Shown in pieces: positions 1 through 9,062 of a stretch of DNA of 64,000 bases. The notes under the pieces were generated by a model, which made no database searches, was not told where the DNA came from, and was given only the letters and a program-made list of their open reading frames with translations. Origin of the DNA: Cellvibrio sp. KY-GH-1 (GTDB taxonomy: Bacteria; Pseudomonadota; Gammaproteobacteria; Pseudomonadales; Cellvibrionaceae); NCBI RefSeq assembly GCF_008806975.1, contig NZ_CP031728.1, forward strand, positions 4,361,501 to 4,425,500. The letters run 5' to 3'. The position numbers and the translations under genes were made by a program. How positions within the stretch are numbered: position 1 is the stretch's first letter; the number at the start of each line of letters is the position of its first letter.

Positions 1-2
1 TA

Positions 3-341
3 AATATTTCCGGTCAGGTGATGACAAATAAAATCTTGCAAGAGGCCTGCGATCAGGTTGCTGCGGCGGTGCGCGAGGGTATGAGTTTGAGTCGCGCGAT
101 GGAAAATACCGGAAACTTTCCTCCTCTGTTGGTTCAGTTGGTAGCGAGCGGGGAAACCAACGGCACCCTGCCACAGCAGTTGGATAACGCATCCAAAGAT
201 CAGGAGCGGGAGCTGGAGATGATGCTGGGGGTGGCCATGGGGCTGCTTGAGCCGGCCACAATTATTTTTATGGGTGGTGCCGTGTGCTTGATTGTACTGG
301 CAATTCTCACGCCTATTTTCGAAATGACCAAGCTAAGTTAA
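3..341 (+). CDS. gspF: Type II secretion inner-membrane protein GspF (3' part)
   Basis: This is the C-terminal part of the polytopic inner-membrane platform protein of the type II secretion system. The frame is open back to the window edge, so the gene starts outside. The visible 113 residues contain the typical GspF/PilC second-repeat text (REGMSLSRAME, PPLLVQLVASGE, SGETNGTLPQQLD) and a last transmembrane helix (EPATIIFMGGAVCLIVLAIL) before a short tail, as in the family. It is followed 62 bp later by gspG, and the order gspF-G-H-I-J-K-L-M-N is the standard one, so gspC, D and E probably lie upstream. No internal damage is seen. The assignment is secure from both sequence and context. Confidence 0.93.
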   Translation, partial: NISGQVMTNKILQEACDQVAAAVREGMSLSRAMENTGNFPPLLVQLVASGETNGTLPQQLDNASKDQERELEMMLGVAMGLLEPATIIFMGGAVCLIVLAILTPIFEMTKLS

Positions 342-403
342 GCGGGTCGCCGATACGGATTTCCTTCACAAACATTTGCTAAATGCGGTTCCAGGAGAAC
401 ACT

Positions 404-865
404 ATGAACACAAGAGCGCGTATGTCCGGCCTTAAGGCCAGTGCCCGTCAGGCGGGTTTCACCCTGGTAGAGATCATGGTGGTGGTAATCATCATTGGTT
501 TGCTGGCGGGGATTGTGGTACCTAACGTGATGGATAACCTCGATAAGGCCAATATCCAGAAAGCGCGCGCGGACTTTAGCTCCCTGCAAACGGCACTCAA
601 ACTTTATCGTATTGATAACTTCACCTATCCCACGACCGAGCAAGGTCTGGAAGCCCTGGCGAGCAAGCCCTCCATCGCACCGGTACCACGCAACTACAAA
701 GAGTCTGGTTACATTGATAACCTCACCAAAGACCCATGGGGCAATGACTATCAGTACATGAGTCCTGGTGAAGGTCACGAATACGACATCTACAGTCTCG
801 GTGCTGATGGTGTGAGCGGTGGTGAAGGCCAGAATGCCGACATCAGCGTGTGGGATGCAGAATAA
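404..865 (+). CDS. gspG: Major pseudopilin GspG
   Basis: GspG is the main subunit of the type II secretion pseudopilus. The protein has a prepilin peptidase site (RQAG then FTLVEIMVVV, with Glu at +5) followed by the hydrophobic helix and a long C-terminal globular domain ending in the glycine- and acid-rich segment typical of calcium-binding GspG (YDIYSLGADG). I choose the ATG at 404 because AGGAGA lies just upstream; an in-frame ATG at 383 would add seven residues and has no such site. The length of 153 residues fits the family. It sits between gspF and gspH. Confidence 0.96.
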   Translation: MNTRARMSGLKASARQAGFTLVEIMVVVIIIGLLAGIVVPNVMDNLDKANIQKARADFSSLQTALKLYRIDNFTYPTTEQGLEALASKPSIAPVPRNYKESGYIDNLTKDPWGNDYQYMSPGEGHEYDIYSLGADGVSGGEGQNADISVWDAE

Positions 866-884
866 TCGGTAGCGGATATTGCGT

Positions 885-1457
885 GTGAACCCCCGCCAAC
901 AGGGTTTTACCCTGATCGAAATCATCGTGGTGGTATTTATCATCGGCATGGCGGTGGGGGTCATTTCGATTTCAGTCGGTGGCAATGCCGCGGCTGACAA
1001 GGCGCGCAAGGAAGCCGATGAGTTCATGTTACAAACCACCTACGTGGCTGAGCAGGCGGTACTAAAAGGCGAAACCTATGGTTTATTTGTCGAGTTGCGC
1101 CCAGCCCAGGATGTGGATGCTCAGGAACAATGGTGTTACATCTGGCGGCGAGTGCGCGACCGCGCCTGGCAAGACCTGACCGAGCTAACTCCCCACTGTA
1201 TTGCGGAAGGCCTGGCGATTGAATTTACGATTGATGAAGAGCTGTGGGAATATGACCCGGAGCTGGAATTTCAGGATCCGGTGATCGGCTTTTTCCCCAG
1301 TGGCGATGCTACGGCGGAAACTGAAATCGCCATTTTTGCCAGTCAAACCAATATGGATGACGAGGTGGAAACCCAGAAATTCAAGTTGGATGCGACCGGT
1401 GAAATTCATTGGGTTAACGAAGAAGAGCGACTCGAAGCGGAGCGCAAAGGTCGATGA
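885..1457 (+). CDS. gspH: Minor pseudopilin GspH
   Basis: GspH is a minor pseudopilin of the type II secretion tip complex. It begins with a short leader and a prepilin peptidase site (RQQG then FTLIEIIVVV) and a hydrophobic helix, followed by a variable soluble domain. Two alternative starts exist: TTG at 879 and GTG at 885. The GTG is favoured because the purine-rich AGCGGA at 871-876 is then at normal spacing. Its stop overlaps the gspI start by four bases (ATGA), indicating translational coupling. The C-terminus is rich in Glu and Arg. About 190 residues is normal for GspH. Confidence 0.93.
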   Translation: MNPRQQGFTLIEIIVVVFIIGMAVGVISISVGGNAAADKARKEADEFMLQTTYVAEQAVLKGETYGLFVELRPAQDVDAQEQWCYIWRRVRDRAWQDLTELTPHCIAEGLAIEFTIDEELWEYDPELEFQDPVIGFFPSGDATAETEIAIFASQTNMDDEVETQKFKLDATGEIHWVNEEERLEAERKGR

Positions 1458-1939
1458 GCTTTATCCGACGCCAACATGATCAGCAACAGGCGGGGTTTAC
1501 CCTGTTGGAGGCGATGATCGCGCTGATGATTGTAGCTATGGCCCTCCCGGCGTTGGTTACGTTGGTTATGACCCAACTGGATGGATCGGGAGCAATTCGC
1601 GATAAAACCTATGCCTATTGGGTAGCGGAAAACCAATTGACCCGAATCCGCTTGTTGCAACAGCAAAAAATGCAAAAACGCCTAGTGGATTACAAAGTAC
1701 CAGAAAAAGATTCCGGAGTAGTGGATCTGGCCGGATTTCGCTGGCAGTGGCAGCAAAAAACCATCGCTATGGATACGTTGCCGGTACCGGGCTTTAAGCG
1801 CATAGAAATTGCGGTACGTCTATTGGGAGTGGCCGATGGGCCAACCTTGGGGCGGACAATAGTGGATAACGACAAACCGGCGATGGCGCTGTTGACGGGG
1901 TATATCAGTGATCCTGAATTCACCCAGCAGCTGCAATAG
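1454..1939 (+). CDS. gspI: Minor pseudopilin GspI
   Basis: GspI is a minor pseudopilin and part of the GspI-J-K tip that starts pseudopilus assembly. The N-terminus has the cleavage motif QQAG followed by FTLLEAMIALMIV, with Glu at +5. The soluble part carries the AYWVAENQLTRIRL segment characteristic of GspI. The gene starts inside the end of gspH and its own last codons overlap gspJ, so the three are co-translated. The length of 161 residues is a little longer than typical GspI proteins but not remarkable. Confidence 0.94.
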   Translation: MSFIRRQHDQQQAGFTLLEAMIALMIVAMALPALVTLVMTQLDGSGAIRDKTYAYWVAENQLTRIRLLQQQKMQKRLVDYKVPEKDSGVVDLAGFRWQWQQKTIAMDTLPVPGFKRIEIAVRLLGVADGPTLGRTIVDNDKPAMALLTGYISDPEFTQQLQ

Positions 1940-2621
1940 CCGGCAGCGGGGTTTTACCCTGCTAGAGGTCATGATCGCGTTGGTGATTTCGGCAATCATC
2001 GCCGTAATGGCATTCCAGTCGCTGGACTCCGCTGATCGCGGTGCAACACGCACCAACGAAGTATTGAATGAAATTAATAAAATTGACCGTGCCTGGCAGA
2101 TTATCGGAACTGACCTGCGCCACATAGTGCCACCGATTGGTACTGACCGAACCTGGATATTTAAGGGCGACAGCCTAAACGGGTCAGGTGAAGACGCCGA
2201 TCAAGTGCTGTTGATTTTCAAGCGCAGAGGCTGGGTGAATTTCTCAAACCGCCAACGCAGCGACCTGCAATTGGTGGAGTATCGCCTACTGGATGGAAAG
2301 CTGTGGCGTGACTTTGCCCCGGAATACAACCTCCTGCTGGCGGATGTGGATCTGGAAGAAGATGACGGCTTGCATCAGTTGCTTCTGGAAGATGTCGAAG
2401 ACGTGCAAATCCGCTTTCTGCACCAGGGCGCTATAGCCTCGCGTGGCAAAAGCGCGCTGGAAGGCCGTGAATTTACCGACGATTGGCTGCAGGATTGGCC
2501 CGATGCAACCACCGGTGCTGTGGGCTTGCCCCTGGCGATAGAAATTACGATTCAACTCAAAGGGGTAGGAACAATTGCGCGCTTGTTTGCCTTGCCAGAG
2601 CAATTTCAGCCGCCGCAATAG
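1908..2621 (+). CDS. gspJ: Minor pseudopilin GspJ
   Basis: GspJ is a minor pseudopilin of the tip complex. A GTG start at 1908 lies inside gspI (32-base overlap) and gives a short leader followed by the peptidase site RQRG / FTLLEVMIALVIS. The body has the usual GspJ features, including the DRAWQIIGTDLRH segment and the YRLLDGKLWR strand. It overlaps the next gene, gspK, by 47 bases, so gspH to gspK form one unbroken coupled block. The length of 237 residues fits the family. Confidence 0.93.
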   Translation: MILNSPSSCNSRQRGFTLLEVMIALVISAIIAVMAFQSLDSADRGATRTNEVLNEINKIDRAWQIIGTDLRHIVPPIGTDRTWIFKGDSLNGSGEDADQVLLIFKRRGWVNFSNRQRSDLQLVEYRLLDGKLWRDFAPEYNLLLADVDLEEDDGLHQLLLEDVEDVQIRFLHQGAIASRGKSALEGREFTDDWLQDWPDATTGAVGLPLAIEITIQLKGVGTIARLFALPEQFQPPQ

Positions 2622-3699
2622 CGCGCAGCGCGGCACCGTGCTGGTGTTGGTGCTGCTGATTGTCGCCCTAGTGGCCGCCTTGAGTATCAAGTTTGCTGCG
2701 CAATACCAGTTGGGGCTTGCGCGTGCTGAGGCTCGCTGGCATGGCGCTCAGGCGCGAGCCTTTTTGGAAGGCACGGAAGAAGTGGCCAAGTTGATGTTTG
2801 CCGAAGTGGATCGCGATCAAGCGACTGATTTTCTGGGTGAGGGTTGGGACACGGAGTTTCCAATTGAGGACGAGGGTGTTTCTGGTGTTGCGCAACTGGT
2901 CGATGCTACCACCCAGCTCAACCTGAATGATCTAGCCTCTCCATTGGTCGGTGATAAGCCAATGGGTAGCCCTGAACGCTATACCTCGGAGCAGCAGCGG
3001 CGTTTTATCCGGTTATTACAAACCTTTCCGGACATACCGCTTGGGCAGGATCAGGCAGAGTATTTGCTGGAAGCGGTAGTGGACTGGATTGATGCGGATG
3101 AAAACGAATCCGGCCAAGGCGGCGCTGAGTCGAATTTTTATCAAAGTATGCCCGAACCCTATATGCCGGCTAATGCGCCGTTTAAATCAGTCGATGAACT
3201 GCGTTTGATTCGAGGTTTTCATGAAAACCCACAATTAGTTTTGCGCTTAATGCCGTTTATCACGGTGTTACCGCAACCCGGGGTGGGCATGAATATTAAT
3301 ACGATGGAGCCGGTGGTACGCGGGACTAAAATGATCAATAACTTACTGTTAACGATCAATGACAGCAATTCGTTATCGCCCGCACCCGAGTCAGATCTTA
3401 AACAGATTTTTGCCGCTCGCCCTGAAACCGGGTTCACCGAACAGTCTGCAATCCAGACGGCATTTCCCGGCAAAAATGTAGAGGGGCTGAACGTAAAGGC
3501 GACGTTTTTTTGGCTTAACGCCACAGTGCAGTTGGTTGAGCAACGCCGCAGTATGCGTAGCCTGATGACACGCGATGATTTTCAGGGGCGTCCGACGCTC
3601 AAGGCAATCCAGCGTGAAGATGTTTATGAGTTGCCCAGCTCTGTGCGCCACGGCGATGAAGAAGAGGATGAGGATGGCGAAACCGAGCTGGTTGAGTAA
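2575..3699 (+). CDS. gspK: Atypical pseudopilin GspK
   Basis: GspK caps the pseudopilus tip. It starts at a TTG within gspJ. The cleavage region reads AQRG then TVLVLVLLIVAL; the Glu at +5 found in other pseudopilins is absent, which is the known exception for GspK. The large domain contains the expected AQARAFLEG, TQLNLNDL, VVDWIDADEN and FKSVDELRLI segments, the DWIDAD stretch being part of the calcium-binding region. The very acidic C-terminus is unusual only in composition. At 374 residues it is slightly longer than textbook GspK. A 65-bp gap separates it from gspL. Confidence 0.94.
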   Translation: MRACLPCQSNFSRRNSAQRGTVLVLVLLIVALVAALSIKFAAQYQLGLARAEARWHGAQARAFLEGTEEVAKLMFAEVDRDQATDFLGEGWDTEFPIEDEGVSGVAQLVDATTQLNLNDLASPLVGDKPMGSPERYTSEQQRRFIRLLQTFPDIPLGQDQAEYLLEAVVDWIDADENESGQGGAESNFYQSMPEPYMPANAPFKSVDELRLIRGFHENPQLVLRLMPFITVLPQPGVGMNINTMEPVVRGTKMINNLLLTINDSNSLSPAPESDLKQIFAARPETGFTEQSAIQTAFPGKNVEGLNVKATFFWLNATVQLVEQRRSMRSLMTRDDFQGRPTLKAIQREDVYELPSSVRHGDEEEDEDGETELVE

Positions 3700-3764
3700 A
3701 TCCGCCATCCAATAAGACGTTAACGATCAATAACGACAATTTACTTAAGTGATCAGAGCAAATT

Positions 3765-5039
3765 ATGTCAATGCAACTGCTGCTCTCTGTAGATAGCTCC
3801 ACCGATGGTAAAACATTGGGCGATTGGTTTCGCTGGTGTTGGCTGGGGACCGATGGCCAGCCGCAAACGGATACCGCTGCAAGCGGTGACCGTGAAGCCC
3901 TGCGCGCGGCACTGGGAGAACGTAGTGGTACTAACCAATCGGCTTGGTTGATATTGCCCGGTGCCAGTGTTAGCACGCGTGAGCTGGAATACAGTGAAAA
4001 AGAAAAAAAGCACCTGCGCAATCTTTTGCCCTTCCAACTCGAAGAGTCGGTCGTGGGCGATGTCGAGGAGCTGCATTTTGCGCTAGGTAATCCTGCCGAT
4101 GGTCGCGTGGTTGTTGCTTACACCGATAAAACCTGGCTGCAGGCAGTATTTGCGGAACTGGCGACCTTGGGAATTGAAGTTACTCGCTGTTGGTCTGCGC
4201 CCCAGGTATTACCTTTGGCTGCTGAAGCTACCGGCGACGCATACAATCACTGGTCGCTGGGTCTTTATGATGGCCAATTTTATTTGCGCTACGCCCCCAC
4301 GTTGGGCTTCAGTGTGGCGGAAGCACACGCACGCATGGCGCTGTCATTATTGCTAGCCTCGCAAGAGCGAGTGGATCGCCTGCCCGCCTTGCATCTGCGT
4401 GCGGCCAGCGATGAGGATCTCGCGCGCCTGAGCGAAGTAATTCCCGCCGAATTGCAAACTTCAATTAGCTCCCAGACGCTGGCCGATGCCTGGAGTCTGG
4501 ATTTTGGTAGCAGTGCAATTGATTTATGTCAGGGCGATTTCTCACAGCGACTGCCCATCGAACGCTGGTGGAAACTGTGGAAATCCGTTGCGATTTTTGC
4601 GGGCGTGTGCGCGCTGGTTTATCTCGGCACTATGGTTTTCGAAATCCAAAAATTGAGCGGCGAGAATTTAAAAATTCGCCAGCAAATTGAAGCGGCCGCG
4701 CGCGGGGTTATTCCGCAAGGGCGCATGGTTGATCCGGAAAAACAACTTAATACAGTACTGAAACAACTGCAGCCCACCAGCCAGTCGGGTCGTGTTATGG
4801 AGTTGTTGGCGGTGGTGTTACCGCAAATTTCAGCAGTGCCTAATGTGAGCATTAAAGGTATCGCGTATGTGGGCGAAATTGGCGAGTTAAATATTAATGT
4901 GCAGGCCGATAGCTTCGCGACATTTGAGGCGCTCGCACAAAGTATTCGCGATAAGGGTTTTAATGCGGAAGTGCTCAGTGCAAATGCTCAGGGCAACGTG
5001 CAAACGGCGCGGTTAAAAATAACTAAAAATCCCCAGTAA
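3765..5039 (+). CDS. gspL: Type II secretion assembly platform protein GspL
   Basis: GspL connects the cytoplasmic ATPase GspE to the inner-membrane platform. The 424-residue protein has an N-terminal cytoplasmic actin-like domain (residues 1-270, with the family segment KHLRNLLPFQLEESV), one transmembrane helix at about 274-292 (VAIFAGVCALVYLGTMVF), and a periplasmic ferredoxin-like domain at the end. It begins a second sub-block of the operon 65 bp after gspK and is followed by gspM and gspN in the canonical order. Confidence 0.94.
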   Translation: MSMQLLLSVDSSTDGKTLGDWFRWCWLGTDGQPQTDTAASGDREALRAALGERSGTNQSAWLILPGASVSTRELEYSEKEKKHLRNLLPFQLEESVVGDVEELHFALGNPADGRVVVAYTDKTWLQAVFAELATLGIEVTRCWSAPQVLPLAAEATGDAYNHWSLGLYDGQFYLRYAPTLGFSVAEAHARMALSLLLASQERVDRLPALHLRAASDEDLARLSEVIPAELQTSISSQTLADAWSLDFGSSAIDLCQGDFSQRLPIERWWKLWKSVAIFAGVCALVYLGTMVFEIQKLSGENLKIRQQIEAAARGVIPQGRMVDPEKQLNTVLKQLQPTSQSGRVMELLAVVLPQISAVPNVSIKGIAYVGEIGELNINVQADSFATFEALAQSIRDKGFNAEVLSANAQGNVQTARLKITKNPQ

Positions 5040-5073
5040 TCGATGAGTTGATCCACTCATTGAGGAAAATTTG

Positions 5074-5553
5074 ATGAACCAGTTTTTAAATTTGCTTAAC
5101 AAATACAATCGCCGCGAGCAGACCATGATTCTTGCGTGCGCGGTGGTGCTGGTCCTGTACCTGGTGTGGTTGCTGTTACTTACACCAATCCAGAAAAAGC
5201 GCGATCAGTTGTATCAAGCTAACACCAGCTCCACCCAAACCCTGGGGCGGGTGCAAATTCTTGCCGCGCAAATCCAGCAATTGCGTGCACAGGGCAATGC
5301 GAGTACGAATGAAAATATTAACGGTTTGATTGATTCCAGCTTGCGCAATAATGGGCTGCAAATGAGTCTGTTGCAGCCTGGAGCCAATGGTGAAGTTCGT
5401 GTTCGTCTGGATAAAGCTGCCTACCAACCCTTGATGCAATGGTTATACGAAATGGAATACAAGCAGGGCATTAACGTAACGGATTTGTCCCTGGCCTCCA
5501 CTAATGACCCTGGGCAAGTCACCGTTAATTTGCGCCTGCAAAAAGCGCAGTGA
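5074..5553 (+). CDS. gspM: Type II secretion protein GspM
   Basis: GspM is a bitopic inner-membrane protein that pairs with GspL. It has a short cytoplasmic N-terminus, a transmembrane helix at about 19-38 (ILACAVVLVLYLVWLLLL) and a small periplasmic ferredoxin-like domain. The ATG at 5074 has GAGGAAA at good spacing; the preceding in-frame TTG (5071) is less likely. The length of 159 residues is standard. The middle segment SLLQPGANGEVRVRLD and the following FEALxxWL-like helix (QPLMQWLYEMEY) match the family. Confidence 0.93.
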   Translation: MNQFLNLLNKYNRREQTMILACAVVLVLYLVWLLLLTPIQKKRDQLYQANTSSTQTLGRVQILAAQIQQLRAQGNASTNENINGLIDSSLRNNGLQMSLLQPGANGEVRVRLDKAAYQPLMQWLYEMEYKQGINVTDLSLASTNDPGQVTVNLRLQKAQ

Positions 5554-5625
5554 TAAACACGATATATCCGTTGTTCGATAGCAGCGCGTCTCGACTTTGT
5601 TAACAGAAATTAAAAAGAAAATTCT

Positions 5626-6414
5626 ATGAGCAGCATTCCCGATTTACTTAAAGCCAAGAAAAAACTCTGGATCAGCTTGGGTGTTGTGCTGTTTCTGGTG
5701 TTTGTGCTGAGTAATATTCCCGCCATTTGGGGCGCGTGGGTATTAACGCGCGGCACAGGTTTGGCGATGAGCGGTGTTACCGGCAGCGTGTGGAATGGCA
5801 AGGCGAGTCTCGCCAGTTTGCAAATGAATGGTCAGGAGCACTCGCTCGGGCAATTAAGTTGGAAATTAAATCCACTGTCACTGATAACACGTTGCGCACA
5901 GGTAGCCACCAAATTGCCCGCGCAAGAATTTACCGGTGAGGTTTGTGCCGGTGCAAATGGAGAGGTCGAGGTGCACAATGCCGATATCTCCGTGCCATCG
6001 TCGATATTGCAAAGCAAAATTCCCGTACCCATTCAAGGCCAGTTTTCTTCTCATATAGATTCACTGCAGTTGCGCGGCAATGTGCTTGGAAAGTTAAAAG
6101 GCAATTTCACGTGGAGTGGTGCGCGAGTAAACACCGGTACAAATTGGTTGGATATAGGAAGTTATGCGGCTGAATTGGTCGATAATGGTAACAACGGCGT
6201 CAGCGCAAAACTGTTCCAGCTTTCTGGCCCGCTGGAGGTGAATTTGCAGATTGAATTGGCCGCACCGGCAGGGGGCCGGGTGACTGGAGAATTTGCCGGC
6301 CCTCAGACCTTTTTCGAATCGGCCAATGCGCAAGATGTATTGGCGATGTTTGCCCAGCTTGAAAAAGTGGATGCTGAAAATAAACATCATTACCGTGTCG
6401 ACTTGAATTTGTAA
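5626..6414 (+). CDS. gspN: Type II secretion protein GspN
   Basis: GspN is an accessory inner-membrane-anchored protein found at the end of many gsp operons; its exact job is not settled. The protein has one N-terminal transmembrane helix (residues 12-35) followed by a beta-rich periplasmic domain with the GVTGSVWNGKA and LSWKLNPLSL segments typical of the family. The length of 262 residues is normal. It ends only three bases before the next gene, apbE-like, so that gene may be expressed as the tail of the secretion operon. Confidence 0.9.
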   Translation: MSSIPDLLKAKKKLWISLGVVLFLVFVLSNIPAIWGAWVLTRGTGLAMSGVTGSVWNGKASLASLQMNGQEHSLGQLSWKLNPLSLITRCAQVATKLPAQEFTGEVCAGANGEVEVHNADISVPSSILQSKIPVPIQGQFSSHIDSLQLRGNVLGKLKGNFTWSGARVNTGTNWLDIGSYAAELVDNGNNGVSAKLFQLSGPLEVNLQIELAAPAGGRVTGEFAGPQTFFESANAQDVLAMFAQLEKVDAENKHHYRVDLNL

Positions 6415-6417
6415 TTT

Positions 6418-7401
6418 ATGTGGCGGATATTCTGCGCACTGTTGCTCTGTGTTGTCGCTGGGTGTGCTCAGGCAAAATGGCACGGCGATACCCAAGACAT
6501 CATGGGTACCAAAGTTAGTGTTACTTTGTATCTGGATGATGATGTAAAAGCCGAGCAAGCAGTGGTCGCCGTAATGGACGAGATGCGCCGTATTGATGCG
6601 ACCTTCAGTCCCTACATTGAAACCAGCGAACTCTATAAAGTTAATCAGCTCGCCCCTAAAGCCAGCGCGCAAAAGCCATTAACAATTTCGGCTGAGCTAG
6701 CGCGTATCATCGATAAATCCCTCTATTACAGCCGCCTTAGTGATGGTGTGTTTGATATCACTTTCGCATCTCTCGCGCGCTATTACGATTACCGAAAAAA
6801 GTTAACGCCCAGCGAGCAGCAACGCGAAGAATTGTTACCGGCCATTAATTACCACTTTATTCATTTGGATAAAAAAAATAACACTCTCTGGTTTGAACAC
6901 CCCAAGGTGTATATCGATTTGGGTGGCATCGCCAAAGGCTATGCAGTAGATCAAGCGATCGAAATACTGAAAGGTTTCGGCGTTAGTCATGCGAGCGTTA
7001 CTGCCGGCGGAGATAGTCGCGTGATGGGAAATAAATTGGGTCGCCCCTGGCTGGTGGGAATTAAAAATCCGCGCGCAGACAAAGTGGCAATTACCTTGCC
7101 TCTGGAAGATGTTGCTGTTTCCACGTCGGGTGATTACGAGCGCTACTTTATCGATGATAAGGGTGAGCGTGTGCATCACATCATCAACCCGCGCACGGGG
7201 AAATCTCCAGTCAGTGGTGTTAATAGTGTGACGATTATTGGGCCGGTGGGTATAGATACGGATGCTCTCTCTACCACCGTGTTTATTTTGGGGGTAGACA
7301 AAGGCCTGGCGCTGATCAATAAGTTGCCCGGCTTCGACGCGGTAGTTATTACCACCGAAGGTAAGGTGCTCTACAGTCAGGGTTTGGCCGTTCCACAATA
7401 G
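6418..7401 (+). CDS. apbE: ApbE-family FAD:protein FMN transferase, probable lipoprotein
   Basis: ApbE enzymes attach FMN covalently to a threonine of target proteins such as Rnf and Nqr subunits, using FAD and magnesium. The 327-residue protein starts with a lipoprotein signal ending in VVAGC. The fold markers are all there: MGTKVSV near the N-terminus, SDGVFDITFA, YIDLGGIAKGYAVD, VTAGGDSRVMG, VSTSGDYERYF, HHIINPRTGKSP and the metal-site region DALSTTVFILG. It follows gspN by three bases, so it could be co-transcribed with the secretion operon. No candidate flavinylation substrate is visible next to it, so the target is unknown. The family call is firm. Confidence 0.93.
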   Translation: MWRIFCALLLCVVAGCAQAKWHGDTQDIMGTKVSVTLYLDDDVKAEQAVVAVMDEMRRIDATFSPYIETSELYKVNQLAPKASAQKPLTISAELARIIDKSLYYSRLSDGVFDITFASLARYYDYRKKLTPSEQQREELLPAINYHFIHLDKKNNTLWFEHPKVYIDLGGIAKGYAVDQAIEILKGFGVSHASVTAGGDSRVMGNKLGRPWLVGIKNPRADKVAITLPLEDVAVSTSGDYERYFIDDKGERVHHIINPRTGKSPVSGVNSVTIIGPVGIDTDALSTTVFILGVDKGLALINKLPGFDAVVITTEGKVLYSQGLAVPQ

Positions 7402-7534
7402 ATTTGCCTATAAGATCACTTTTTTTCTGGCCGCGTGACGCGCAAATTTTCGTACAATAGCGGCTGCGCTTCTCTCCTCGCGTTTTTCCTATCACACGTT
7501 TATGTTTTCTCGTTTTCTCTCTCAAGGAGTAGTT

Positions 7535-8737
7535 ATGAAATTTTATTGGGGACTTCTTTTCATCAGTTTGTTATTGGGCGCTTGTGGCGGTGGTGGGGGC
7601 GGTGGCTCTTCATCGGGCGGTAGCTCTTCATCAACACCTATTGGGGGCAACCCTATCGGGGGCAATTGCGGCACCGAGGGAACGCTGTTTGCCGATTGCG
7701 TGAACAAGAGCTGGGGTGTTTTCAAAGCCTTCAATTACGAAGTCGCTACGGGTAAGGGCTCCGAATATACCACTGAAGCCAATGCCGGTAACGTGCAGTG
7801 GAAATTAGTGGATTCCCCGGCCGCGGGACGCAACAAAGTTGTTGAGGTGAGCTTTGGTTTAAAGAGTGGTTTTAATAGCCAGATCTACCTCAATACCGAG
7901 CCGACTGATCGCAGTGATTACGCAACGGGCACTATTAAGTTTGATATAAACGTGCAGAGTTTCGGCAACGCCTACGACGCGAATAAAGGGCAAATGTTAT
8001 TTGAAGTGGTAGTAGAGTGTGTGTGGCCCTGCTTGTCGCATTCAGCCAAGGTTCCTGTCAGTTTTCTAAATCAGTGGCAAACGGTTGAGCTTAAAGTCGC
8101 CGATTTGGTCCGTGATGGTCTGGATTTGAAAAAAGTTAATACCGGTTTCATGATTCGCCCGTCTATTGATGACGGTGTGCAAACAGGGGTTGTATTCCAA
8201 CTGGATAACATCCAATGGATCAAAGGGGCCGGCAGCATCTCCTCATCCAAAGAAGTGTTCGTGGAGCATTTCAATACCGAGGCATCGGCTAACAACTGGA
8301 AGTTTGTAAATTACGCGGGTGGAATCAGTGAGATTCACAAACATCTTTCTCAGGGCTTGGGTGCATTTCCAGAGTGGACCAGCAGTCTGGATCACTGGGC
8401 ATTGGAAACGCAACTGAGCAAGCCAATTAGCATCAAAAACAAAACGGCAAGTCTGCAAATCAAATTACTCTCCAGCATTGTTTCTGGCTTCGCCTATCCA
8501 ATGGAGTTTGCGTTGGTGGCGACAGATGGTGCCGGGCGTGAAGCAGCGACTGAGCGTTTCACTAGCCAGGCATTTCCCGATAAAGAGTGGGTAATGATTA
8601 GCACGCAATTGGGCAGTAGCTTTGCCGGTGGTTTTAACGCCAGTGATGTACGCAAGTTGGCCATTCATGTTTACGCTACGGGTACCCCTTTGCCTTCCGG
8701 CTATATTTATCTGGATACGATCCGTATCACCGAGTAA
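7535..8737 (+). CDS. Gly/Ser-rich outer lipoprotein with two beta-sandwich (carbohydrate-binding-like) domains
   Basis: No exact family is recognised. The ATG at 7535 has AAGGAG upstream and is preferred over an ATG at 7502. The protein has a lipoprotein signal (LLLGAC, lipidated Cys17), a glycine run, then a Ser-rich linker of the type used in secreted polysaccharidases here. Two domains follow, each ending in a similar strand (VVFQLDNIQWI at about residue 235 and YIYLDTIRITE at the C-terminus). This layout resembles galactose-binding-like or CBM-type beta-sandwiches attached to glucanases of related bacteria, but no catalytic domain is present. Four cysteines in the first domain may form disulphides. 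A surface glycan-binding role is an inference. Confidence 0.6.
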   Translation: MKFYWGLLFISLLLGACGGGGGGGSSSGGSSSSTPIGGNPIGGNCGTEGTLFADCVNKSWGVFKAFNYEVATGKGSEYTTEANAGNVQWKLVDSPAAGRNKVVEVSFGLKSGFNSQIYLNTEPTDRSDYATGTIKFDINVQSFGNAYDANKGQMLFEVVVECVWPCLSHSAKVPVSFLNQWQTVELKVADLVRDGLDLKKVNTGFMIRPSIDDGVQTGVVFQLDNIQWIKGAGSISSSKEVFVEHFNTEASANNWKFVNYAGGISEIHKHLSQGLGAFPEWTSSLDHWALETQLSKPISIKNKTASLQIKLLSSIVSGFAYPMEFALVATDGAGREAATERFTSQAFPDKEWVMISTQLGSSFAGGFNASDVRKLAIHVYATGTPLPSGYIYLDTIRITE

Positions 8738-9062
8738 TTTCCTGTTGTAAGCCCTTCCTCCGCTATAAACACTGGGAAATAGCGGAGGAGTTGTCCCTCT
8801 CCGAAAACCATCTAAGCTATCCTTAATTCTCACTTTTTGACCGGCCTTGTCACTTTTGTGCAGGGCGTGATCATCGCCTAAAAAAAATCACTCAAGCGCC
8901 AGATCAACTGTGCTCAAAGTCACATCCAATATCCGGATTGGCTTCTAGAATGATTTATTCACGGTAGCTGTGAGTGTCAAAAACAGGCAGCGGCAATGGG
9001 CGCGCTGACAAAAAATCCCGGGCTGAGATAACTATTGGCCTGATGTGAAACTGGAGAGAGAC
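8738..9062. other. 325-bp intergenic region with a hairpin before the nine-gene Glt-like cluster
   Basis: This stretch separates the lipoprotein gene from the first gene of the next cluster. At 8757-8788 there is a perfect 10-bp inverted repeat (CCTCCGCTAT / ATAGCGGAGG, 12-base loop). It could end the upstream transcript, but it lacks a following T-run. The rest must hold the promoter of the 9063-18428 cluster. I see no convincing -35/-10 pair and no coding potential. Confidence 0.45.

Noticed and set aside
338..1039. Long open frame on the minus strand opposite gspG and gspH
   Set aside because: It runs antisense to two certain pseudopilin genes, has no family-like text and no ribosome-binding site; it is an overlap artefact of GC-rich coding sequence.
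8757..8788. Intrinsic terminator after the Gly/Ser-rich lipoprotein gene
   Set aside because: The 10-bp stem is perfect but there is no T-run on either strand, so I list it only as a hairpin in the intergenic entry.
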